Origin: Sulfuritalea sp.
GTDB taxonomy: Bacteria > Pseudomonadota > Gammaproteobacteria > Burkholderiales > Rhodocyclaceae
Assembly (NCBI GenBank): GCA_030651305.1
Contig: JAUSCI010000022.1
Location: 1-64,000, forward strand
DNA length: 64,000 bases
Reading direction: 5' to 3'
Position numbers and translations under genes: made by a program. Below the pieces are notes generated by a model. The model was given only the letters and a program-made list of their open reading frames with translations. It ran no database searches and was not told where the DNA came from. Of this stretch, positions 29,958-38,212 are shown one piece after another. How positions within the stretch are numbered: position 1 is the stretch's first letter; the number at the start of each line of letters is the position of its first letter.

Positions 29958-31370
29958 ATGCGCAAAAGTGTGTTGGGTGTTGGAGTTTTTCTTGCGGCGG
30001 GATTGGGTCAGGCGGCCGAACCGGTGCGCGACGTAACTTCCTCTGCCACCGATCGTGAAGCCGTTGCGGTCACCGTGTATAACGACGATCTGGCGCTGGT
30101 CAAGGAACGCCGCCGGGTGGACCTGCCATCCGGCCTGACACGCCTTTCGCTGCGCGACGTAACGGCGCAGATGCGACCCGAGACAGCGTTGCTGCGTGCG
30201 GTGAGCGGGCAGCCGCTGAGCCTGATCGAGCAGAACTTCGATTTCGACCTGCTGACGCCGCAGAAACTGCTGGAAAAATACGTCGGTCGCGAAGTGACGG
30301 TGATTCGGCCGCATCCCACCAACGACAGCGAGCGACGCGAGCGTGCCACGGTGCTCGCCGTCGGACAAGGCACGGTGCTGCGCTTTGCCGATCGCATCGA
30401 AACGGGGGTGCCGGGGCGGCTGGCTTTCGACAGCGTGCCGCCCAACCTGCGCGACCGGCCGACGCTGTCGGTTCTGCTCGAAGCGGCCGGCGGCAAGCAG
30501 GCGGTGGAACTCTCCTATCTCACCGGCGGCCTGTCGTGGAAGGCGGACTACGTCGCCAACCTGTCGACCGACGGCAAGAGCCTTGACCTCAATGGCTGGG
30601 TGACGCTGACCAATCGCAGTGGCGCCGGCTTCGACAACAGCACCCTGCAACTCGTTGCCGGCACGGTCAATCGCGTGCGCCAGCAGGACTCGAGAATGTA
30701 CGCCATGGCCGCACCAGCGCCGGCGCGCGCGAAAGCGATGGAGGCGACGCAGGAGGCCCTGCTGGATTACCACCTCTACAGTTTCGAGCGGCCGACCAGC
30801 ATCGCCGACAACCAGACCAAGCAACTCGCCCTGCTTTCGGCCAGCGCTGTGCCGGTGCGCCGCGAATACCTGCTGGCCGGCAACGACTGGTACTACAGGG
30901 ACCGCTACGGCCAGATCGGCCAGAAGCTGAAGCCTGCCGTGTTCCTGGAGTTTGAGAACAAAGGCGGCCAACTCGGCAAACCGCTGCCGGCCGGCATCGT
31001 GCGCGTCTACGCGAGGGACAGCAAAGGCGCGGCGCAGTTCGTCGGCGAGGATCGCATCGCCCACACGGCGAAGAACGAGAAATTGCGGCTCAGGCTGGGC
31101 GAGGCTTTCGACATTACCGCCGAGCGCAAGCAGACCAGCTACCGGAAAATCGCCGACAACGTCAGCGAGAGCGCGTGGCGCATCGAGCTGCGCAACGCCA
31201 AGGACGAGGTGGTCAGCGTGAAGGTGCAGGAACCCATGCCCGGCGACTGGGAAATGGTCCAGGAATCGCAGAAGCACACCAAGGAGTCGGCGCGCGTGGC
31301 GTCATGGAACGTGGCCGTGCCGGCAGGCGGCACGACGCTGCTGGAGTATGCTGTTCGGGTGAAATGGTGA
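29958..31370 (+). CDS. DUF4139 exported protein
   Basis: A 470-residue secreted protein (signal peptide SVLGVGVFLAAGLGQAAE). It has an early beta-rich DUF4140-like part, VTVYNDDLALVKERRRVDLP, and the DUF4139 body with ELSYLTGGLSWKADYVANLS and LQLVAGTVN. The C-terminal part forms beta strands ending TTLLEYAVRVKW. No enzymatic motif is known. The stop codon overlaps a minus-strand copy of the dispersed motif (31369-31393), after which the accessory region begins. Confidence 0.88.
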   Translation: MRKSVLGVGVFLAAGLGQAAEPVRDVTSSATDREAVAVTVYNDDLALVKERRRVDLPSGLTRLSLRDVTAQMRPETALLRAVSGQPLSLIEQNFDFDLLTPQKLLEKYVGREVTVIRPHPTNDSERRERATVLAVGQGTVLRFADRIETGVPGRLAFDSVPPNLRDRPTLSVLLEAAGGKQAVELSYLTGGLSWKADYVANLSTDGKSLDLNGWVTLTNRSGAGFDNSTLQLVAGTVNRVRQQDSRMYAMAAPAPARAKAMEATQEALLDYHLYSFERPTSIADNQTKQLALLSASAVPVRREYLLAGNDWYYRDRYGQIGQKLKPAVFLEFENKGGQLGKPLPAGIVRVYARDSKGAAQFVGEDRIAHTAKNEKLRLRLGEAFDITAERKQTSYRKIADNVSESAWRIELRNAKDEVVSVKVQEPMPGDWEMVQESQKHTKESARVASWNVAVPAGGTTLLEYAVRVKW

Positions 31371-31393
31371 AAGTCGGCGCTGGCGGTACGGCG
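31369..31393 (-). repeat. Dispersed motif copy at the end of the DUF4139 gene
   Basis: On the minus strand CGCCGTACCGCCAGCGCCGA followed by CTTTC: a full match, touching the stop codon. It marks the boundary between core genes and the accessory patch. Confidence 0.55.
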
Positions 31394-31546
31394 TCGGGTT
31401 GCGGCAGCTTAGTGCCCATTGCGGAAGTAGCATATTTGGAAAGCGGACGTTCAGCATTTGAAATCATCTGCCTGCGCTGCTATTTTCTCAGACTAGATTG
31501 AATGGAAGGTATACGTTGTTTTCGAAAAGGCTACTCGGGATACGTT

Positions 31547-32161
31547 TTAGCGTGACTCAACCAACGTCGACCGCCGCGCGCCAAGAAGTTTTATGAAATC
31601 CCTCGTTCGTTCCTTTGGATCAGGCTGCGGTGACGCTTCAAGAAAAAACCGCGCAATCGCACGTTCCATGTTGCCAGCATTTTGGTCAAGATATAGACGG
31701 AGAACCGTGCAACCAAGTCGAAGGTTGTACTTCCCCTGGTACAACGTGTTTGCCGGGTTACCAAGTTGCGCGTGCAAGCTTGGAGAAAGTTGAAGTAACC
31801 CAACGTTGCCAGAACGGGAAACCGCCATTTCATCGAAACGACTCAGCAACTCGACAAGGATGAGCAATGTATTCGCATCAAGCCCCGCGCGCCTAGATTC
31901 ATAGTAGATGTCCGATGCACTGGCCCTTAACTTGCTCGTGGCCGCTGTAGCCTTGATGATCTCGTCGGCGGATGCCTCCCATGATTTACCTGCATCGGGA
32001 ACGACAGAGGGTGTGGCAGGGATATATCGCACCGACATAACGGAACTGATGGCAGCAATACGTCCAGCGCCTGAATTGTTTTCTGGTGCCGCGAGAGTGC
32101 TGCAAGGCATGATGCTGCTTGCCACCCAGAGGACTGCTGACTTGAGGAGACGTGAGCACAT
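31547..32161 (-). CDS. Exported lytic-transglycosylase-like protein, degenerate
   Basis: A 204-residue protein with a signal peptide (MCSRLLKSAVLWVASS, cleaved near TLAAP). The C-terminal half resembles an SLT lysozyme-like domain: LILVELLSRFDEMAVSRSGN, VGLLQLSPSLHAQLGNP and YNLRLGCTVLRLYLDQNAGN. In active enzymes the segment reads ..ES.F.. with catalytic Glu; aligned on FDEMAVS, that Glu is Leu here. It is either inactive or uses another residue. The start at 32161 was chosen for its signal peptide. Base composition is lower in GC than the flanks, which suggests acquisition. Confidence 0.5.
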   Translation of the reverse strand: MCSRLLKSAVLWVASSIMPCSTLAAPENNSGAGRIAAISSVMSVRYIPATPSVVPDAGKSWEASADEIIKATAATSKLRASASDIYYESRRAGLDANTLLILVELLSRFDEMAVSRSGNVGLLQLSPSLHAQLGNPANTLYQGKYNLRLGCTVLRLYLDQNAGNMERAIARFFLEASPQPDPKERTRDFIKLLGARRSTLVESR

Positions 32162-32221
32162 AGAGTTACGACAGAAGAGCGTAACGTCTGAGGCGACTGG
32201 CCGACAGAGAGCGAAGTGCAT

Positions 32222-32483
32222 AAGTAACCTGAAAGCGTAACTTGCATGCGGTCCGATTGACCGAAAACCTAGGCCGCAATCTTTCGCGTGGAATCACGAG
32301 TGTCCTTGACTATTTTGCGCTTCGTTGACGAGGTCCTCAAGGGCTTGCCCGAAGGACGAGAAGGGGCATCCCGCAGCCGTTTGGGTGGTTCGACGCCTGC
32401 TACAAGAACGATCTAGTGGGCGCATCGTTCGGTCACTATGAGGTTTAATGTTTGAAAATTCTTGCTGAGATCTGTTGAAGTGA
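32222..32483. other. Intergenic stretch, possible gene remnant
   Basis: No convincing gene. On the minus strand, a 47-codon open stretch without a start ends at a TAG near 32274 and encodes a very basic tail (KPLRTSSTKRKIVKDTRDST). It could be the C-terminal remnant of a lost gene. No terminator or repeat was seen. Confidence 0.25.
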
Positions 32484-32843
32484 TTAGACCTTGCATATGA
32501 AGATATAGGTCTTCGTGCGTTTCATAAAGCCACCTGCGATAGATTGGTCGAAATTGGGGTCGTGGACAAATTCGAAGGCGGTCGGACACGTTTTTGCCGC
32601 AAATCGGTTTGCAAAGATATGGATTCGCTGGACGATTGAACCCTCAGTCTCCATAACTCCAGGGGCTGCTGTGACTGTGACGAGGTGCTTGTTGGCCCCT
32701 AGCTTTTCATGCGTATAGCCAACGTCGCCAGTTCCGCCAACCTCGGACCCTTGTTCAAGCGCTCCGGGCTGACGAGTGTATGAACAGCCTTGCAACAAAG
32801 CCAGTGCCGCGAAGGTTGCAATGACGTAAAAGCGATTCTGCAT
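32484..32843 (-). CDS. Small lipoprotein, hypothetical
   Basis: A 119-residue protein with a lipoprotein signal ending in ALALLQGC, so it is probably anchored to a membrane. The mature part contains TVTAAPGVMETEGSIVQRIH and AAKTCPTAFEFVHD. The layout (signal, short Gly-rich linker, domain with one conserved Cys) recalls the CC0125/CC1285 lipoprotein family, though I am not sure. The ATG at 32843 was chosen because the signal starts there. Confidence 0.6.
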   Translation of the reverse strand: MQNRFYVIATFAALALLQGCSYTRQPGALEQGSEVGGTGDVGYTHEKLGANKHLVTVTAAPGVMETEGSIVQRIHIFANRFAAKTCPTAFEFVHDPNFDQSIAGGFMKRTKTYIFICKV

Positions 32844-33035
32844 TTGGTGGGTGCCTCCATACAATGTTGCGGTTTGCCTCGGAAGTGTTTCTTAGGTCGA
32901 ACGTTTGAGTTGGGCGTCAAGTGGCTAGCGGCACAACCCGCCATGGGCACGGCTCTTGGAGTTGATCAAGGATCAGGTGATCCAAAACGGCAGAATACGC
33001 CTCTGCCCCAAGCTGCTGCTGAGAGCGTAGATCTG

Positions 33036-33106
33036 ACCGGCGCTGCGCGGTTTTATCGCGCAGCGTCCAGCGACCGAAGGGAGCGAGGTCAAGCGCCGGG
33101 TTAGGT
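33036..33106. repeat. attC-like imperfect palindrome 1
   Basis: CGCTGCGCG (33041-33049) pairs with CGCGCAGCG (33057-33065). An outer CCGGCGCT (33037-33044) pairs with AGCGCCGG (33092-33099). The site ends GTTAGGT (33100-33106), which matches the GTTRRRY integron core. The TAA stop of the minus-strand gene lies inside ACCTAAC, the complement of this box, as in many gene cassettes. Only two such sites and no integrase are seen, so the call is tentative. Confidence 0.35.
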
Positions 33107-33376
33107 TGCACGTTTCACCAGAGCGCGCGATAGCTCAAGAATTGTGTTCGATGCACTTTGATATGACATATCGAACGACTGCTGTGGCATACGGAGGCTA
33201 TAGAAGATGGCTCCGCGCGAACTTGTTAGCGTCTTAATTTCGAGAACGTGCAAGTACGTGGCAAGGTTCATCATGACTTCTTCAAGGGTTTCCCGCTGCG
33301 ACAGCGAGGTATTTTTAGTTGTGGTGTCGAAGGAATTGTTTTCGGGAGTGCCTGGAACGATCTTGGCTTGTTTCAT
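33101..33376 (-). CDS. Hypothetical protein, accessory region
   Basis: A 91-residue protein starting MKQAKIVPGTPENNSFDT, with a helical body (EEVMMNLATYLHVLEIKTLT) and no membrane or catalytic signature. Its ATG overlaps the stop of the upstream gene in ATGA, so it is translated together with the preceding gene. A start four codons upstream is possible. I do not recognise it. Confidence 0.5.
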   Translation of the reverse strand: MKQAKIVPGTPENNSFDTTTKNTSLSQRETLEEVMMNLATYLHVLEIKTLTSSRGAIFYSLRMPQQSFDMSYQSASNTILELSRALVKRAT

Positions 33377-33672
33377 TTTTTCCCCCAATCTTTCTTCTCG
33401 ATGAAAATTCTTGCTTGCTCAGCGCTGACGACCTCATAGGCCCATTGCCATGACGTGTAAAGATGTGGCGTTTGATCTGTAGACTTGATTTTCGCTTTCA
33501 CCTTTAGCTTTGTTCCAACTGGATGGCTTTCTCGCATTTCCGACGAGCACTCGACTCGCATCGAAGTGGAGAGTCCTTGCCCAGCCATTGGGCGCGCTCG
33601 AATTGAGTGTTTAGAGCTGCCGCCGCTGTGCAGATATGTCTCCACAATCACGTAACGATAGTCGTCGGCCAT
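33373..33672 (-). CDS. Hypothetical protein, accessory region
   Basis: A 99-residue protein starting MADDYRYVIVETYLHSGGSS. The body is a predicted beta-rich domain (GTKLKVKAKIKSTDQTPHLY, then WQWAYEVVSAEQARIFIEKK). It has no signal peptide and no known motif. It is coupled to the next gene by an ATGA overlap and lies 7 bases after the stop of a small membrane protein gene, so these three are probably one transcript. Confidence 0.5.
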   Translation of the reverse strand: MADDYRYVIVETYLHSGGSSKHSIRARPMAGQGLSTSMRVECSSEMRESHPVGTKLKVKAKIKSTDQTPHLYTSWQWAYEVVSAEQARIFIEKKDWGKK

Positions 33673-33679
33673 GTGCAAC

Positions 33680-33865
33680 CTAACGAAGCTTTAGAAAAAG
33701 TCTTTTCATGACCGCATCCTGCCGTGAACCAAACGGGATATAGAGTGTCATAAGGCTGTTTCCTTTGGAGAGGCCAGCAACAGAGAGCCCGGAGATAAGA
33801 GCGACCGCAACAGAAAGCTGCGCGATACCAAGGCCCTGCCACCTGTTGTATCGATCATCTACCAT
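33680..33865 (-). CDS. Small membrane protein, hypothetical
   Basis: A protein of 61 residues with one hydrophobic helix (IAQLSVAVALISGLSVAGL) and a basic C-terminus (MKRLFLKLR). It is probably a single-pass inner-membrane protein. The family is unknown. It is the first of three tightly spaced minus-strand genes. Confidence 0.4.
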   Translation of the reverse strand: MVDDRYNRWQGLGIAQLSVAVALISGLSVAGLSKGNSLMTLYIPFGSRQDAVMKRLFLKLR

Positions 33866-33925
33866 TCTGATTCCTCTCCGGCGAGTGCAAGAACGTGAGT
33901 GAGAGTCACATCGTCGCGGTTTCGA

Positions 33926-34168
33926 TTATTTTCGTACCGAAAAATACAGTGCAAGCCCGATAGACAAAATGGCACCTACTTCAAGGCCTAAGGTCGGCCA
34001 AATGATGGACGCATTAAAGTCTTCAGACCACGCCACAGGGACTTTTGACAGAAGGAACGCGAAAGTCTGAAAGTTTTGACTGGCGCCATTCCATCCCCAC
34101 GGTGGGAACATGAGTGCAAGAGCACAAGTCAAGAATGTCCCAACGATAACTACCTTTTCGATTGCCAT
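33926..34168 (-). CDS. Small two-helix membrane protein, hypothetical
   Basis: An 80-residue protein with two hydrophobic segments, KVVIVGTFLTCALALMFPPW near the N-terminus and LGLEVGAILSIGLALYFSV near the C-terminus, joined by a soluble loop. GGAGG stands upstream of the ATG. Not recognised. A terminator-like element (34205-34225) lies just upstream and separates it from the next gene. Confidence 0.45.
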   Translation of the reverse strand: MAIEKVVIVGTFLTCALALMFPPWGWNGASQNFQTFAFLLSKVPVAWSEDFNASIIWPTLGLEVGAILSIGLALYFSVRK

Positions 34169-34204
34169 GCGCTGGCCTCCATTTTTTTTGGCACTAACGA
34201 CGCT

Positions 34205-34350
34205 GTAGAAAAACCCCCTAAGGGGTCAATTGAACCTGTTTGTGGGGGTCCCTTGACCATTCCCCATCTGGAGATCGGCCCGCAGAGAGCGCTTTAAACG
34301 GTCGAATTGTGCGCAGGACATTCCGCAAATGCCCGAAGGGGTTTTTCTAC
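34205..34350. repeat. MITE-like element with 13-bp inverted ends
   Basis: GTAGAAAAACCCC (34205-34217) and GGGGTTTTTCTAC (34338-34350) are perfect inverted repeats 146 bases from end to end. Each end is part of a small hairpin (CCCCTAAGGGG; CCCGAAGGG). The interior has no convincing gene. It looks like a non-autonomous mobile element or a paired terminator; no flanking duplication was seen. Confidence 0.45.
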
Positions 34351-34353
34351 TCC

Positions 34354-34418
34354 CACAACGTGGAGTTGAGGCGCCTGCGCGGCTTTTCGCGCAGGTCGCA
34401 TCGAACGTTGTGTTAGGT
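34354..34418. repeat. attC-like imperfect palindrome 2
   Basis: The outer arms CACAACGT (34354-34361) and ACGTTGTG (34405-34412) pair perfectly, as do the inner arms CCTGCGCG (34374-34381) and CGCGCAGG (34388-34395). The site ends GTTAGGT (34412-34418), 1 base from the stop codon of the minus-strand gene. The central part (TGCGCGG, pyrimidine, TTTT, CGCGCA) is shared with palindrome 1 at 33036. Confidence 0.35.
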
Positions 34419-34886
34419 TTAGCGGCTGACATCAAGGTATTTCTTGAATTTCGACTTGGCTGGCTCAAATTGCTCAGTAAGCCATGTCAGCTCGCTATGC
34501 ATGCCATCGACGACCTTCTTGTGGTCGTACCCTTCTGGCTTTTCCTGCGCGTAGTCACGATATTCGCCACACCAATATTGAAGCTTTACACCACGCTTGT
34601 AAATTTCATCAATGTATTCTGGTACCTCCGGGCCGAACAAAAAATCCGCCTCTGAAACGGCCGTGCGAAATTTCAGTAAGTCCTCATAACTCGCCTTAGC
34701 ATCTCGAAGAATAATGCTGAGGATTTTTCGCACTTCTTCATAGACGCGAAGGCGCCGGTCATATCTATCAAGAATGAACTTCAGTCGATTTGTCTGCCAC
34801 TGCTGCCACGCAACATACGTGGCCACGATGGCGATCAGGGGAGTGAGTAGCCCTTTTGAAACTTCGATCACTTGCTCAATGCACAT
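34419..34886 (-). CDS. Membrane-anchored hypothetical protein, accessory region
   Basis: A 155-residue protein. Residues about 11-28 (GLLTPLIAIVATYVAWQQWQ) form a single N-terminal membrane helix, followed by a long charged, mostly alpha-helical soluble part (DRYDRRLRVYEEVRKILSII; QFEPAKSKFKKYLDVSR) likely to form a coiled coil. This layout is common among small cargo genes of integrons and islands. The function is unknown. It ends next to attC-like palindrome 2. Confidence 0.6.
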   Translation of the reverse strand: MCIEQVIEVSKGLLTPLIAIVATYVAWQQWQTNRLKFILDRYDRRLRVYEEVRKILSIILRDAKASYEDLLKFRTAVSEADFLFGPEVPEYIDEIYKRGVKLQYWCGEYRDYAQEKPEGYDHKKVVDGMHSELTWLTEQFEPAKSKFKKYLDVSR

Positions 34887-35125
34887 AGCGAAACCGAATT
34901 TTGATATAGGGAGACAGTTTTGCTCCCCAACTCCGGCACGTGCTGCATAACTCGGCGGAGTTCAGTCCTCCGAAAGTCCCTGCCAGTATGGCTTTCCATT
35001 AAATCGAGACTATTTTCAACCATACTAAATCTCCGTAAAAAGCGGCACAGTTCGAATATAGCTCAATGACATGCGTTTGCGGTGCCAACGTCAGCTTTTG
35101 GTGATGTTACTGTGGGGCCGCTTGT
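34887..35125. other. Intergenic region before IS1182 element
   Basis: 239 bases without a plausible gene. It contains a GC-poor patch (CTATTTTCAACCATACTAAA) and no obvious promoter or repeat that I could define. Confidence 0.3.
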
Positions 35126-35145
35126 GGCCCAGACTGTGTAAAAAC
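35126..35145 (+). repeat. Left inverted repeat of IS1182 element
   Basis: GGCCCAGACTGTGTAAAAAC, exactly complementary to the sequence at 36792-36811. It lies 60 bases upstream of the transposase start codon. Confidence 0.9.
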
Positions 35146-35205
35146 GGGAACTTATAGGTTTCCCCTCGGTCTATGCATTGGACATTATTGATCGGGGGCG
35201 GCGGA

Positions 35206-36636
35206 ATGAAGCGATTCATACAGGGAGAAGACAGGACGCAAAGCACCTTACTGCCTGAACTCCTCGACGAGTACATCGCCGAAGCCAATCCGGTGCGCGT
35301 CGTTGATGTGTATGTCGATGAACTTGATCTGGGCAAGCTGGGATTTGAAGGCGTCGATCCTGCAGCCACCGGTCGGCCGGCCTATCACCCAGCCGTGCTG
35401 CTGAAGATTTACATCTACGGCTATCTGAACCGGATTCAATCCAGCCGCCGGCTTGAGCGCGAAGCACAGCGCAACGTCGAACTCATGTGGCTAACCGGTC
35501 GCCTGACGCCTGACTTCAAGACCATCGCCAACTTCCGCAAAGACAATGGCAAGGCAATCCGGGGTGTTTGCAAACAGTTCGTTGTGCTGTGCCAACAATT
35601 GGGCCTGTTCTCGGAAGCCGTAGTTGCCATCGACGGCAGCAAGTTCAAGGCCGTCAATAACCGTGACCGCAATTTCACCAGCGCCAAGCTGCAGCGGCGG
35701 ATGGAGGAAATCGAATCGAGCATCAACCGCTACCTGGTCGAACTCGACAGCGCCGATCGGCAGGAACCGGTCGTGGCACAGCTTAAGACAGAGCGGCTAA
35801 ACGACAAGATTGCCGCATTGAAAGAACAGATGAAGTCCCTCAAGGAGATCGAAGTTCAGTTGGAGCAGACGCCGGACAAGCAGATTTCCCTGACCGATCC
35901 CGATGCCCGTTCCATGAAGACACGCGGTACTGGCGTCGTGGGCTACAACGTACAGACCGCGGTGGATACCAAAAACCATCTGATTGTGGCCCACGAGGTC
36001 ACCAACGACGGAATCGACCGGAACCAACTGTCTTCGATGGCCGTGCAGGCGCGGACCGCCATTGGTACCGAAACCCTCACGGCCATTGCTGATCGAGGGT
36101 ATTTCAAGGGGGAGGAAATACTGGCCTGCCACGAAGCCGGGATTACCGCGATTGTTCCGAAGATCATGACCTCGTCTGCAAAAGCAGACGGGCGATTCGA
36201 CAAGGCGGACTTCATCTACGATGCCGCCACCAATGAATTTCGGTGTCCGGCCGGGGAGCGATTGATCTGGCGCTATTCAAACATCGAGCGGGGCATGAAG
36301 TTGGATCGCTACTGGAGTTCGCATTGCCCTCGCTGCGCCATCAAGGAGAAATGCACGCCTGGCGACTACCGCCGTGTCAGTCGATGGGAGCACCAGGCGG
36401 TGCTCGATGACATGCAAGCGCGCCTTGATCGAGCCGCCGATAGCATGCGGATCCGACGCCAAACCGTTGAGCACCCGTTCGGCACTCTCAAGTCATGGAT
36501 GGGGAGTGCGCATTTCCTGACCAGGACCCTGAAGCGCGTCAGCACCGAAATGAGCCTGCATGTTCTGGCCTACAACCTCAAACGCGTCATGCGAATAATG
36601 GGGCCTCTCGAACTGATGCGGGTGATGAGGGCCTGA
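35206..36636 (+). CDS. IS1182 family transposase
   Basis: A 476-residue DDE transposase. It has the N-terminal DUF772 part (LLPELLDEYIAEANPVRVVD; GRPAYHPAVLLKIYIYGYLN), the catalytic core with VVAIDGSKFKAVNNRDRNF and TAIADRGYFKGEEI, and the C-terminal VEHPFGTLKSWMG that supplies the DDE Glu. A cysteine group (CPRCAIKEKC) lies before it. GGGGGCGGCGGA precedes the ATG at 35206. The reading frame is uninterrupted, so the element may still move. Confidence 0.95.
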   Translation: MKRFIQGEDRTQSTLLPELLDEYIAEANPVRVVDVYVDELDLGKLGFEGVDPAATGRPAYHPAVLLKIYIYGYLNRIQSSRRLEREAQRNVELMWLTGRLTPDFKTIANFRKDNGKAIRGVCKQFVVLCQQLGLFSEAVVAIDGSKFKAVNNRDRNFTSAKLQRRMEEIESSINRYLVELDSADRQEPVVAQLKTERLNDKIAALKEQMKSLKEIEVQLEQTPDKQISLTDPDARSMKTRGTGVVGYNVQTAVDTKNHLIVAHEVTNDGIDRNQLSSMAVQARTAIGTETLTAIADRGYFKGEEILACHEAGITAIVPKIMTSSAKADGRFDKADFIYDAATNEFRCPAGERLIWRYSNIERGMKLDRYWSSHCPRCAIKEKCTPGDYRRVSRWEHQAVLDDMQARLDRAADSMRIRRQTVEHPFGTLKSWMGSAHFLTRTLKRVSTEMSLHVLAYNLKRVMRIMGPLELMRVMRA

Positions 36637-36791
36637 GCCCTTTCTTGCCATCTCACACACTCAGCGCTGGCAACTGGGGGTAGCACCTCACTACCGTTCG
36701 GCCCTATCACCGACATTTCGCACCGCACGCTTCCAAATCGATTCGTCGACCATGCTGGCGTCGCCCACGATGAACCCGCCATCATTCGCTG

Positions 36792-36811
36792 GTTTTTACA
36801 CAGTCTGGGCC
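36792..36811 (-). repeat. Right inverted repeat of IS1182 element
   Basis: GTTTTTACACAGTCTGGGCC, the perfect complement of the left end. 155 bases lie between the transposase stop and this repeat. Confidence 0.9.
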
Positions 36812-36858
36812 GATAGCAGGCAACACGAACCCGCGCGATCTTTCGGCCCAGCCACTTA

Positions 36859-38115
36859 TTACCCGCGAACCTCTCCATTTCCCAGCACGATCCACTTCTG
36901 CGAGGTGAGGCCTTCCAGGCCGACCGGGCCGCGGGCGTGGAACTTGTCGGTGGAAATGCCGATCTCGGCGCCGAGGCCGTATTCGAAGCCATCGGCGAAG
37001 CGGGGCGAGGCGTTGACCATCACCGAGGCCGAATCCACCTCGCGCAGGAAGCGCATGGCGTTGCTGTAGTTCTCGGTGACGATGGCGTCGGTATGGGCTG
37101 ACGAATACTTGTTGATGTGGGCGATGGCTTCGCCGACATCGGCGACGATCTTCACCGAAATTATGGCGGCGAGATATTCGGCGTACCAGTCCTGTTCCGT
37201 CGCGGCAATGGCCTGCGGCACCAGCTTTCGAGTTTCCTCGCAGCCGCGGATTTCGACGCCGCGGGCGCTGAGCATGTTGCCAAGAGTCGGCGCCAGCGAT
37301 ACGGCGACGGCGCGTGCGATCAGCAGCGACTCGGCGGTGTTGCAGGTTCCCAGGCGCTGGGTCTTGGCGTTCTCGACGATGTTCAGCGCCTTTGTCGCAT
37401 CGGCGGTGTCATCGACATAGACGTGGCAGTTGCCGTCGAGATGCTTGATCACCGGCACCTTCGCCTCTTTCGAAACGCGCTCGATCAGGCCCTTGCCGCC
37501 GCGCGGCACGATCACGTCGACATACTCGGGCATGGCGACCAGATGGCCGACCGCCGCGCGATCGGTGGTCTCGATCACCTGTACCGCCTTCTCCGGCAGG
37601 CCTGCCGCCACCAGGCCGGCGCGGACGCAGGCGGCGATGGCCTGGTTGCAGCGCAGTGCTTCCCTGCCGCCGCGCAGGATGGCGGCATTGCCGGACTTGA
37701 GACACAGGGCGGCGGCGTCGGCGGTGACGTTCGGCCGCGCTTCGTAGATGATGCCGACCACGCCGAGCGGGACGCGCATCTTGCCGACCTGGATGCCGGA
37801 CGGGCGGCGCTTCATATCGCTGATCTCGCCGATCGGATCGGGCAGGGCGGCGACCTGTTCCAGGCCCAGCGCCATGGCTTCGACGCTCTTGTCGGTCAGC
37901 GTCAGGCGGTCGATCATCGCCGCGTCGAGGCCGTTCTTGCGCGCTTCGGCGACGTCTGCTGCGTTAGCCGCAAGAAGTTCGCCGCGGTGCTCGCGGATCG
38001 CGGCCGCCATGGCCAGCAGCGCCGTGTTCTTGGCCGCCGTCGAGGCCCGCGCCGTGGCGCGCGATGCCTCGCGGGCATTGCGGCCGACTTGCTGCATGTA
38101 GTTCTTTACATCCAT
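36859..38115 (-). CDS. proA: Gamma-glutamyl phosphate reductase ProA
   Basis: A 418-residue enzyme of proline synthesis that reduces glutamyl-5-phosphate to the semialdehyde with NADPH. It is full length for the family. Motifs: [29 protein letters not shown], the catalytic cysteine in [13 protein letters not shown], and HTDAIVTEN and [12 protein letters not shown] near the end. It is the last gene of holA-proA on the minus strand, preceded by a palindromic repeat. The IS1182 element lies just beyond its stop and probably does not harm it. Confidence 0.98.
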   Translation of the reverse strand: MDVKNYMQQVGRNAREASRATARASTAAKNTALLAMAAAIREHRGELLAANAADVAEARKNGLDAAMIDRLTLTDKSVEAMALGLEQVAALPDPIGEISDMKRRPSGIQVGKMRVPLGVVGIIYEARPNVTADAAALCLKSGNAAILRGGREALRCNQAIAACVRAGLVAAGLPEKAVQVIETTDRAAVGHLVAMPEYVDVIVPRGGKGLIERVSKEAKVPVIKHLDGNCHVYVDDTADATKALNIVENAKTQRLGTCNTAESLLIARAVAVSLAPTLGNMLSARGVEIRGCEETRKLVPQAIAATEQDWYAEYLAAIISVKIVADVGEAIAHINKYSSAHTDAIVTENYSNAMRFLREVDSASVMVNASPRFADGFEYGLGAEIGISTDKFHARGPVGLEGLTSQKWIVLGNGEVRG

Positions 38116-38126
38116 AAAAACCTTTC

Positions 38127-38212
38127 AGCCACAGAGATCACAGAGGACACAGAGAGACACAGAGAGAAACAGAACAAGGGCTTTTCTCTGTGCCCTCTGT
38201 GTCCTCTGTGGC
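38127..38212. repeat. CACAGAG-type palindromic repeat
   Basis: AGCCACAGAGATCACAGAGG and CCTCTGTGTCCTCTGTGGCT face each other around a short centre, with several ACAGAG units on one side and CTCTGTG units on the other. From memory, this accumulation of CACAGAG/CTCTGTG is a frequent intergenic element of betaproteobacteria. It fills most of the gap between holA and proA and would form a long hairpin in either transcript. It ends at the holA stop. Confidence 0.8.

Larger units (their letters stand above)
35126..36811 (+). mobile_element. IS1182-type insertion sequence, apparently intact
   Basis: The element is bounded by perfect 20-bp inverted repeats (GGCCCAGACTGTGTAAAAAC at 35126-35145, its complement at 36792-36811) and spans 1,686 bp. 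It carries one full transposase gene. No clear target duplication is visible next to the ends. It lies between the accessory cluster and proA, 47 bases beyond the proA stop codon. Confidence 0.9.

Noticed and set aside
34226-34468. Minus-strand open frame of 80 codons between the accessory genes
   Set aside because: It runs through the MITE-like element and attC-like palindrome, has no ribosome binding site and overlaps a better gene.
36859-38115. proA as a pseudogene disrupted by the IS1182 element
   Set aside because: The IS ends 47 bases beyond the proA stop and the reading frame is complete with all motifs.
38127-38212. CACAGAG repeats as a possible CRISPR array
   Set aside because: Repeat units are too short and irregular, with no spacers; the structure is one inverted repeat.
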